DNA of 64,000 bases from Myxocyprinus asiaticus (lineage: Eukaryota > Chordata > Actinopteri > Cypriniformes > Catostomidae), in NCBI RefSeq assembly GCF_019703515.2, contig NC_059372.1, forward strand, positions 15,146,492 to 15,210,491. The letters are read 5' to 3'. This document shows, piece by piece, positions 25,601-35,450 of the stretch (the stretch's first letter is position 1; the number at the start of each line of letters is the position of its first letter). The notes under the pieces are model-generated. The model searched no databases. It was not told the origin of the DNA and worked only from the letters and a program-made list of their open reading frames with translations. A program made the position numbers and the translations under genes.

Positions 25601-28600
25601 CAGGGGTTACCAGCGTTGCGTCATGGCAACGAAGTTGCAATATTGGATGTAACTTTACCCTGATTTGGTAGTTTATCACAGTAAAATCATGTTAACATGT
25701 AGAATGTATACTTCTTGAAAGTGTATATTTTAACGTTATTGGACTGGCCACATTCACTTATATTGCAAGCGCCTTATTGTAACTACCATTTTTGCTTCTT
25801 TTTTTTCTAGAAAAATAAATAAACGAGGGATGAGTCAAAACTTTTATCGTGGTAATCAACATTATGCCACAAATGTTGTGGATTGAGCTTAACTTGTAAT
25901 GAACCAAGAACATTCCTTTAACCAAGATAATAAATGCTGTAAAGGTGTTGATCACTGTTAATTTATGTTAAATACTGTGTAAACTAATGGTAAACCATAC
26001 TGTACATCCTTATTGTGAAGTGTTACCATTTTATTCCAGATTGGATAATTGTGGACTCTCTATGAGATGTTGTAGAGCTCTTGCCTCCACTGTCAGTTAC
26101 AACTCTTCAAATGTACGAGTGATAGATCTGTGCAGTAACTCCATTGGGGACAAAGGATTAGAGCTACTGTCAGCTGGAATGAAAAATTCACAGTGTAAAT
26201 TAGAGGAACTGAGGTAAAGCTCTTGCTCACTCTTTTAGTTCACTTTGATAAAGCATACAGGTTGGACAACAATGCTGTCTTTTAAGGTTTACCTTCTGGT
26301 CTTCATATCACATTTAAATGTATATTATAAATATATAATATTTCCCCAATTATCATAATTAATATATGAAATCTATACGTTTACCATACCTGTTATATAC
26401 AACTACATTTGAAGAGCATACATAAAACATCCAATATATTCAAGACTAGAAATAAGTTTTCTGGTTGTAAAGTTTTAACCTATTAGATTTAAAATTGGTT
26501 GTAATTTCCTCAGCACAATCAATTCAAACTGTTAGTTTGGCTTTATTGCCACAATTACAGCACTAATACATTAGCACTTGTAAAAGTTTAGTGATGCATA
26601 TGTTACCCTTCCCTCAGGCTCTCGTACTGCAGAATCACAACGCAGGGCTGCTCTGTTCTGGAATCAGAACTTCTTCCAAACCTTCCAAACCTCAGGGTAT
26701 TAGACCTAAGTGAAAACAGTCTGCGAGAATCAGGAATTAGGATCTTGGCCAATTACCTGAGGAATCAGCAATGTACGCTTGAGATATTGAGGTAGGTAGT
26801 GCCATGGATAGAATTCTGCAAGCCACCATGACTCACTTGAGGCAAGGCAAATTTACCAAACTTAAGGCAGTCAGTAAAAATGGAACAAAAATACCAAATG
26901 TAGAATTTGTTTTATTTTCATGATAATATATTATTTCATTATACATAGACTCAAGGACTGCAGAGTCACACCTGCAGGCAGCTTTGCAATTGCCTCAGCT
27001 CTGCAGTCCAACCCATCTCACTTGAGAGAGCTTGACCTGCACTGGAATAATCCAGGAGATAATGGTGTGGAGAAGCTTTCAGCTGTTTTAGAGCATCCAC
27101 TCTCCAAGCTTGAAACCCTTTGGTATATGTTTGCTATTTGTTTTGGTAGAATTTTGCCATTCATAAAATATATAGTCATAGTTGTCTGTAAATGTTCCAT
27201 TTTACCACATGGGTTTTGTCTGGTACTTTTCTACCCTCAGGCTGAGTTATGGTTTGCTCACTGATAAATCCTGTGAGGCTTTGGCTTCAGCCCTGAGATC
27301 CAGCTTCTCTACTCTGAAGGCTCTAGACCTGAGCGGTAATGCAATACATGACAAAGGCGTAAAAATGCTCTCAAATGGGCTCGGAAGCCAACATTGCAAA
27401 ATATCGATTTTGAGGTAAGAGTTTCAAACCTCCATTTAGATCCTGAACAGAAACACATGGTCTTATATATTGTGACATATCCTGTCTTTTCAGATTGGCA
27501 TTGTGTGAGATCACAGAGGTAGGTGTGGCCGATTTGGCCTCTGCTCTGGTTTCAAATCCTGATCCACTGAGAGAGTTGGACCTGAGACAGAACCACATAA
27601 AAGACGCTGGTGTAACAAGACTCTCTGAAGTGGTTGAGAATTCCAGCTGTAGGCTAGAGACCCTACGGTGAGTAGAAGAATTGGAACTTTGATGTCATTA
27701 TAGACTTTTAATTTTAAATGCTTTGCTGTTGGATACAAAACTCTAAAATCAGTTACAGTATGATCTTAAAAGTTCTTCTTCAGATTTGAATACAAATAAA
27801 AACTCTGCAACCTGCGTGTGAGCAGAGCAAAGTGAATTTTCTTATTTAACATGTAAAGAGGGCATTTATACAGAAGCAGAAGTCTTAATATGGAGGCCCA
27901 ATGTTGCCTTAAATTAAAAATAAATGCAGTGCTTTGGTAAAGTTTTTGCACATCCCGAAAGAAAGCCTCAAAGCTTCACAAGACTTTGTTCGACTATGCC
28001 TATTCTTTTTTTTTGTTTTTTTTTTGGGGGGATTTTTCCCCTTTTTCTCCCAATTTGGAATGCCCAATTCCCGATGCGCTCTAAGTCCTCGTGGTCGCAT
28101 AGTGATTCGCCTCAGTCCGGGTGGCGGAGGACGAATCCCAGTTGCCTCCATGTCTGAGACAATCAACCCGCGCATCTTATCACGTGGCTTGTTGAGCGCG
28201 TTGCCACGGAGACATAGCGCGTGTGGAGGCTTCACGCCATCCACCGCGGCAACCAAGCTCAATTCACCACGCGCCCCACCGAGAACAAACCACATTATAG
28301 CGACCACGAAGAGGTTACCCCATGTGACTCTACCCTCCCTAGCAACCGGGCCAATTTCGTTGCTTAGGAGACCTGGCTGGAGTCACTCAGCACGCCCTGA
28401 CTATGCCTATCCTTGAAGTAGAAAGAGATGCCTCCCTCATTAACATACAAAGAAATGTAGAAATAATGTGTATATGTAAAAATAAGTAAAATGTGGAAAT
28501 AAATAAATATTGAAATACAAACGTTTCAATAAATATGAAAATAAATACAATAAATGTATAAAATGCACAAATAAATAAATATAATACATAAGGAAATAAA

Positions 28601-29976
28601 AGTATAAATACTCATTTGTCATATTTGAAAATGTATTCCTTTGTACACTTTTTGATTAAATGTTTTGTAAACATTTCTTTGGAAATATATTAATTTATTT
28701 TCATTCATTTTTAATTTAGGCAGCTTTGGTCCTCCATATCTTAGCAACATAAAAATGGCCCGACTAAGTCAGAGAAAAGGTGGAAAATTATGCAAACTAA
28801 ATTATGACTGATTTGGGCAGAAATAAAAACTTTGCTAACATTACAAGTGGACTTCAGGGGGTAAAAAAAATTCTATGATACCATTAAAACCTCGAGTATT
28901 TTTAAAAACTTTCAACACTTGACAAAGACCTCCTTCGTTTTTCTCTCACAATAGTTTAGGGGACAGTGGCATCACAAAGAAAGGCTGTGCTGTCCTCGCA
29001 GCTGCTTTAAACTCAAACACCTCTAATCTGAAAGAGCTCGACCTGAGTAAAAATGACCTCGCAGACACAGGGTTGAAGCTCCTCTCTCCAGTGCTGAGGA
29101 ACCACAGCAGCAAGATCATGAAACTGGAGTAGGTTCTGTAAAAAAATATTTTAAATAATATGTTCTAATATATCAGATACTCTATGTTCATGAAATGTAC
29201 ATGCTTTCATATAAACATCATGTTTCTTTACTAGTTTGAGTCAGTGTGCCTTAACTATGGACTGTTGTGATTCACTGGCTTCAATATTTGGAGAAAAATC
29301 CTCAAGTCTTAGAGAACTGGACCTGGGGGTAAATAACCTGCAAGATCTGGGAGTGAAAATACTTTGTGCTGGATTGGTAAATCCACACTGTCAGTTGGAA
29401 ACTTTGAGGTAATATCTCTAAAATGTTCAAGGTTCACAGACATGAAGTCAGCAAAGTACTAAACAGTTTCACTGTTTATTGTGATTTTCCGTTCAGCTAA
29501 TTCTGCTACTTTAAAATGGCATTTTACACCTTTGCTGAAAAATAGAAGGGGTTTGGTAAATGTATCTATGTTCAGACATAAGCTAATACTGAATGTAACT
29601 AATATTTGTTCTCTATAGGCTGTCTAATTGTGGTGTCACAGGGGAAGGTTGCACAATTTTAGCCTCAGCACTGTCGTCTAATCACTCACTTTTAAGAGAG
29701 ATGGACCTAAGTGAAAACAATCTGACAGACTCAGCCGTGAGACCACTATCTGTCCTACTGGACAATCCACATTGTAAACTAGAGAAAATTAAGTAAGTAG
29801 ACACACCTGGTTTGGTGTTTGTAGCAAATAAAAATGAGTACTGAACTGAACTGAATTTAATTGGCCTTATAGAGTGCGTCTTACAAAATACTCAAACTCC
29901 GTATTTGCATTTTTCTATCTTCAAAGGTGATGTTTTTGTTAATACATCTTTTCTTTGTCTCTTCAGTTTGTATTGA
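22617..29976 (+). CDS. NLRC3-like receptor (fish FISNA-NACHT-LRR protein)
   Basis: Thirteen coding exons: 22617-22672, 22808-22867, 23029-23130, 23240-25042, 26040-26213, 26618-26791, 26949-27122, 27241-27414, 27494-27667, 28955-29128, 29235-29408, 29619-29792 and 29967-29976. They total 3423 nt, 1140 aa, in one frame; every internal exon starts and ends in phase 2. Short N-terminal cassettes carry a P-I-x-F core ([28 protein letters not shown]). The FISNA region ([11 protein letters not shown]) precedes NACHT with Walker A GVAGIGKT (about 183-190) and Walker [13 protein letters not shown] (about 251-262). The helical region ends in [16 protein letters not shown]. Eight LRR exons are all 174 nt, and the last exon adds only three residues; there is no B30.2 domain. 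Such proteins are cytosolic ATP-binding immune sensors or regulators. The first exon ([17 protein letters not shown]) is the least certain part; it fits by phase and a GTACGT donor only. Confidence 0.9.
25212..26027. repeat. Palindromic MITE carrying a nested TTAA MITE (NLR intron 4)
   Basis: The outer element begins ggtaacactttacaatatgg and ends tgtgaagtgttacc just before the acceptor of the first LRR exon. The inner element is at 25387-25917. The outer copy therefore supplies sequence within 15 bp of a splice site. Confidence 0.8.
25387..25917. repeat. TTAA MITE (aggaatattcc family) nested in another MITE
   Basis: It starts aggaatattccaggttcagc and ends aagaacattcct, flanked by TTAA (25383-25386 and 25918-25921). 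It resembles 42853-43450. Confidence 0.85.
28008..28398 (-). mobile_element. tRNA-derived SINE, copy 3, 5'-truncated (NLR intron 9)
   Basis: Same body and A-rich tail as copies 1 and 2, but it stops at agcacgccct, so the tRNA-like head with the pol III boxes is missing. It is flanked by about 15 bp of direct repeat (gactatgcctattctt at 27992-28007, gactatgcctatccttg from 28399), showing that it inserted already truncated. Confidence 0.88.
28440..28640. repeat. AT-rich degenerate (aaataaata)n tract
   Basis: Repeated aaataaat/aaataagt/aaatgtgga words over about 200 bp. Confidence 0.7.
28770..28905. repeat. Fragment of a TTAA-type element
   Basis: The segment ggtggaaaattatgcaaact, then ctttgctaacattacaagtgg, parallels 35050-35160, the right arm of the element at 32288-35186. 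Confidence 0.65.
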
Positions 29977-30377
29977 ATAACAGATCTGTGGATACCACGG
30001 CATAATATTCAATATTCATGATGTCCATCTACATTTGAAAGTGTAGCAGATTGCTGACATACCCAACCACTCATTGATGTCAGAGACTGCTTTTTTTTTG
30101 TTGGTCATTTAAATGACATATTTGGATTTATGATTTTTAAAGACAGTTTTATTTGAAGTTATTATTTTTTGTAATTATTTATTGTTATTGCTTTTCCTAT
30201 ATTTATTAGATACCTATATTCTAAACATATATTTTCATATATTTATTATACATGTATATTCTGCCATGACATATTCATAGTCATACAAATTCATGCTCTC
30301 AGTTTGAAATGTAAAAGCTTTATCTTTTAGACTGTACTGTTAATGTAATAGTTGCATTACTACATGGAAATGAAATA

Positions 30378-30627
30378 CACTACCAGTCAAGATTTGGGCA
30401 CAATATGGTTTTAAAAGCATTCCAGGATATCTCATGCAGTTGGTTGAATATCTAGAGTTTAGAGCTGTAATCTAGGCAAAGGTTGGGTACTTTGAAGAAC
30501 CCAAAGTGTTTAATGTTTTTGGTCACTATAGAATTCTCATACTTCCATTTGTGTTATTTCATAGTTTTAATTACTTATTAAATAAGTAGATAATAAGTAG
30601 ATGTGTCCAAACTTTTGAATGGCAGTG
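30378..30627. mobile_element. Tc1-type MITE downstream of the NLR gene
   Basis: The ends are cactaccagtcaagatttgg and, inverted, ccaaacttttgaatggcagtg, flanked by TA (30376-30377 and 30628-30629). 250 bp, no coding sequence. Confidence 0.85.
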
Positions 30628-31000
30628 TAGGTCTTCATGCATCGATTTTGATTTTGAGAGCTAATCTGTGACATTAGTGGCAATTTCAGGAACTGCAAGG
30701 AGAAAACGTGATAAATTTGCTAAACTCCCAACACACTTCACTTTCTGCTGTTGCATTTGTAAACATATTGAACATTTTCTCAGTGTTAGTAATGACTAAA
30801 CAAAATGATACCTCAACATGTTTCCATACGTTTCTCAACCTGCTTTTTGAATGAAAAAGTTTAATGTATGTTACATAAATACTTACTGTAAAATTTAGTT
30901 GCATGATGCTTTCATGTCTGCAGTTTAACTAAAATATGTCATTTAGTTTCCAACTTTTATCCTGTAAAGCCTCTCAAGCTACATACTGTCCACTTGTATC

Positions 31001-31006
31001 AATAAA
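31001..31006 (+). terminator. Putative poly(A) signal of the NLR gene
   Basis: AATAAA about 1.0 kb after the stop codon; the first clear canonical hexamer I noticed downstream of the last exon on the plus strand. Confidence 0.4.
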
Positions 31007-31079
31007 CCTTATATTATAACTAAATTAAAGACTGTACATTGATTAATTATAACTAAATACAAAATTATTTGGTATGGGC

Positions 31080-31121
31080 AAAAAAAAAAAAAAAAAAAAA
31101 GATATATATATATATATATAT
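31080..31121. repeat. Poly(A) plus (AT)n tract
   Basis: Twenty or more A residues followed by gatatatatatata. Confidence 0.95.
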
Positions 31122-31238
31122 GCAAGTAATTTTCTCCATATTGTATCTTAAAACTAAAATCAGGTATTTAGATTTTTAAAAAAAAATAAAACAATTTTTT
31201 TAGAGAGAATAACCAATATAGCCTTTTCCTTCCTAACC

Positions 31239-31244
31239 TTTATT
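31239..31244 (-). terminator. Putative poly(A) signal of armc1
   Basis: The plus strand tttatt is AATAAA on the minus strand, about 500 bp beyond the armc1 stop and about 230 bp from the NLR signal. Confidence 0.4.
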
Positions 31245-31740
31245 TTATCCCAAAATTAGCATTAAATATGCATTTGTTCTTCTTCAATTGTTTCCATCTT
31301 CTTGAGAAGACTCAAGAGCTAAACTTTCCACCTATAAACACATCAAAACGTCAACATTTGCAACAAATCAGGTGGAAAGAAACAGACAAAACTTGACAAC
31401 ACAGAAACAGAAAGGAACATTTCTAATCCCTTAGAGAGGGAGGAAAGGAAAGTCCTGTTTTGGTGACAGTAAAAAAAAAAATTACAACATGGGCTCAAAA
31501 TGAACAGCTTTCAGACAGCTGTAATGCAGCTGTGATCTCATGTGTCATGTGGAAGCATATTTTGTGTGAAAGGTTATAATCAACTGAACTTAATGACCTC
31601 TTCTGTAGCAAGTCCCTTGAATTTCCTTAGAGATTTGAGCTCTGATAATGATCCAAGTTGCTCTTTTAGGCCAATCTACCTTGTTGAACAGTGGTTGAGG
31701 ACAAAGCAGGAAGGGCCTGCTGTCATCATTATGACAAGCT

Positions 31741-32574
31741 TTACCAGTAGAAGGTTTTAGTAAGGAAACTGGCTGCTGTGTTCAGCCAGCTTCCACTAGT
31801 GTCCTGTTTGGCACCGGTACGGGACACGGCGCGGTCCAGCTCTTTCTCAGGACTCTCATCCTCTGGCAGGTAATCCGGCAGGTATGAATTCTCTTCTACC
31901 TTTGCGCCAGAGGTGTGCAGTGGGATGAAAACCTGAACCATAGTACAGATAAGACCCGTAAATAATTGATGACAACACGTTTTATGGATTTAAATTACAC
32001 CTAAAATATCATAAATATCAAAGCGTACACATGTAAACATAATTTGTTTCTTGTTTGTATTTATAGTCTGATAAACAACTATATAAACATAGAATCAGAG
32101 ATTATCATTCTCACCGAGACACTTTTCTATACATGCTTAAAACCAAGAGCAACAACCAAACCCACCTCCTCTCCACTTTCATTTTTCACTACCTGCTGGA
32201 CTGAGAGCACTTTGGTGGCAGCAATGGCAGTGGCCAGACTCTGCATAAGAGATAGAGATGTTTAGTCATTTTTCATCCATGTATTAAAGGGGTCATGTCA
32301 TGAGGAATCAAATTTTCCTTGATATTATGACATATAAGAAGTCATTCTACTATTAAAATCATACTATACATTTCAGAACTCAAAACTTAATCCCCAATGC
32401 AATAAAAGCATTTATTGAAACCAACCTGCAAAAACGGCTCGTTCTCTACTTCCCTACATCATTTGGGGGCCCATTAATTCATGACCGCCTCTACAGCAAA
32501 AACACATCAACGCCTACTATACATCACTGCATCATTGGCCCCGCCCTCTGGTGCTTCAGTTCGTAAACACAGAG

Positions 32575-32616
<42 letters not shown>

Positions 32617-35409
32617 CAGGACACACAGCCCTAGTGTGGCTTTACTATTCCTGAACACCAAAGGGGACCTATCTGGACTATTTTAAATTATTTTTGTATA
32701 TAAACATGCACTAGACGTGCATGCTCACTCGACATGCTCATTCGGTTTCATCAGCTAGGTCTTGCTGTTCTGAACACAAATGTGTTCTGGACGCTTTTGT
32801 TTCGCTCATCTGCGCTCTTTTTAATTGTTGAGAAAACTTGCACTAGATGGACATCTGTGACCGTTTTTATGCGTTTCCAGCGATGTGATACTGAATGTGT
32901 GTGCATCTATTCACCGTGCTTTGGACTATGTATGTTCAGTTTTATTACTTGTGAACCAGTCATAATATGATTCAAGCTTTGCAAAGGAACTGTTTTTGAA
33001 GATTGGGGCAGTTAAAAACATGATCAAAAATGTAAGTAAACGTAAAAAAATAAATAAAATAAAATAAAAAGTGTTAACAGTTGTGCTTGAGATGTGCTTG
33101 AGATGAATCCAACACATTGTAATCAATTCAGATACAATGTGTTGGATGTGCGTTATGTGTAAACCCTGAAATTTATGTTTTATAATGTTGAGGGGCTTGT
33201 TCATTCTCTTCAGATTGAGTTTCAAATATGGCTGTATTTGAGAGGCTGCACGATTATGTTTTTAAGGAATAGTTCACCCAAAAATGAAAATTTGCTGATA
33301 ATTTACTCACCCTCAGGCCATCCAAGATGTATCTGAGTTTCTTTCTTCATCAAAACAGAATTTAAGATTTTTAGGATTTCATTTCAGGCCTCCTCCTCTA
33401 AACAATGCAAGTGAATGTACTCCATTTTTTGACGGTCCAAAATGCATATTTAGGGTGCATCAAAATAATCCACACGACTCCAGTCGACAAATAAAGTTCT
33501 TCTGAACCCAAAAGATTGATTATTTTTAGAAACAAAACAATACTTATATACTTTTTAACTACAAATGTTCGCTTCGTTACATCCCTGTGAGGCGCGCTCA
33601 TGAGAGGGATGACATAAGCTTGTTGGTATGGTCACGCGTCACGTGGAGGAGGAGGCAGGAAGCACGTCATTGTTTACAAGAGAAGTAGCGCTGTACAAAA
33701 TTTAATTGTCTTTGCTGTAGATTTGTATTTGTGTATTGATTAAGTGTATTGTTCAAAATGGTCATTTGGTGTGTGTATCCTGGACACTACAACCTTCAAA
33801 AAACCCCAAAGTAAATGCACACTGGGAAAAATATAAACTTTTCATCGATTGCCTATACATGATCATGAGCGATTGAAGCTCTGGCTTATCGCGCTGAACC
33901 TGGATATCAGTAAACCCCTACATTCTCTCAAATATTGGAGGGTGTGCAGTGAACATTTTACCCCTGAGAATTTCAGAGGGTCGATATCTGAATTCATCGG
34001 CTGTGCCCGTGCTGTTTTTCCAGCGAACTCAGGTATGTGTGAAATCTTTGTCATATAGCCTATATATTTCTATATAGTAGCTATAGTAACAAACAAAACA
34101 TGATACTTACTCTACTGATAGGGTGCCATTGGCTCCTTCTGGCCTCAGACGGCGCTTCCAGTTTATTTGTGGCAAACTGAAAAACACCTCCAAAACGCTG
34201 GGGCTCAGTAATGGTGGAAAACCAATCTGTTCGGTAATGCAGCTAGGACTAGGAGTGTTCTCACCAGCTGCCTCGCTAATTGTTTCCAACGGTGGGATTG
34301 CTATGGTCCAATCATGGCAGCACAGGCTACTACATGTGCACCACCATGTCTCCATAGATCTCTGCCTCCCCGAGACTTGTGACTGTGCTGCTGCTGCAGC
34401 CTCCTCCATCTCCCTCAGTTCCTCATCAGTGTATTCAGGCTCAAATAGGTAGGGTTGGGCAAAAAATGCCATCTCCTCTTCTCTTCTAAAATCAAAATCC
34501 TCAGACATCGTGTTTGAAATTGTTTTGGACTGTTTTGGATTGAGAACGGCGCTTGGTCTGTAGTCTGTGCAAGTTTCTCTTGTAAACAATGATACACTTC
34601 CTGCCTCCTCCTCCACGTGACGTGTGACCTTACCAGCGAGCTTACATCATCTCTCTCATGAGCGCACATCACAGAGATGAATGGAAGCGAACATTTGTAG
34701 TTAAAAATATATAAGTATTGTTTTGTTTCTAAAAATAATCAATCGTTTGGGTTCAGAAGAACTTTATTTGTCGACTGGAGTCGTGTGGATTATTTTGATG
34801 CACCCTAAATATGCATTTTGGACCGTCAAAACAATGGAGTACATTCACTTGCATTGTTTAAAGGAGGAGGCCTGAAATGAAATCCTAAAAATCTTAAATT
34901 CTGTTTTGATGAAGAAAGAAACTCAGATACATCTTGGATGGCCTGAGGGTGAGTAAATTATCAGCAAATTTTCATTTTTGGGTGAACTTTTCCTTTAAGT
35001 AGGCGTTAGGCCAAAACCGAGCGTTTCAGACAGAGGGCCAGAGACAGGGTGGAAAATTATCATAAATTACTAAATTATGACTGTTTTGGTAAAAAAAAAA
35101 AAAAAAATAAAAAACTTTGCTAACATTATCAGTGGATCTCAGGGAAGACAATAAAATGATATATAAAAGAGCACTTCATGACCGCTTTAAGAATGAGGCT
35201 TTTGCCCTATTAAATTTGACTCTCTCTTTACAGAAAGAAGAATATATATAAAGGCTGTATGTACCTCGGTGGGCAGGTCTGCACGGATGCGAACAGTGCA
35301 TCTCTTCATAGCCATCTGAAATGTAAAGCTGATCACACCTTTCACCTTCAAAAGTGCCTCTTCACAGACACCTCTCTGATCCTGTCAACACAACACCACG
35401 TGATTTATC

Positions 35410-35450
<41 letters not shown>

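Larger units (their letters stand above)
33265..34994. mobile_element. Long-TIR TTAA transposon carrying THAP-like and P2RX7-C-like fragments
   Basis: The two ends, 33265 to about 33695 and about 34570-34994, are inverted repeats of roughly 420-430 bp that match nearly base for base by eye (for example gacggtccaaaatgcatatt and its inverse). TTAA flanks both ends (33261-33264 and 34995-34998). The outermost bases (gaatagttcacccaaaaatg) are those of the small hairpin MITEs spread through the window. The roughly 870-bp interior is not palindromic and holds two protein-like fragments in convergent orientation. TTAA duplications and THAP-containing transposases are known for the Kolobok superfamily, so assignment there is reasonable but unproven. 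Confidence 0.8.
32288..35186. mobile_element. Outer TTAA element (aggggtcatg family) with another TTAA element inside
   Basis: The left end, after TTAA (32284-32287), reads aggggtcatgtcatgagg. The right end reads cacttcatgaccgct before TTAA (35187-35190). The body includes a GA microsatellite and, at 33265-34994, a second complete TTAA element. Confidence 0.75.

Noticed and set aside
27909..28416. Long open frames on both strands (132 and 160 codons)
   Set aside because: They run across SINE copy 3 and its flanks; the same peptide pieces recur at the other SINE copies.
34123..34452. A 109-codon plus-strand frame inside the TTAA transposon
   Set aside because: Antisense to the P2RX7-C-like frame and without recognisable motifs.
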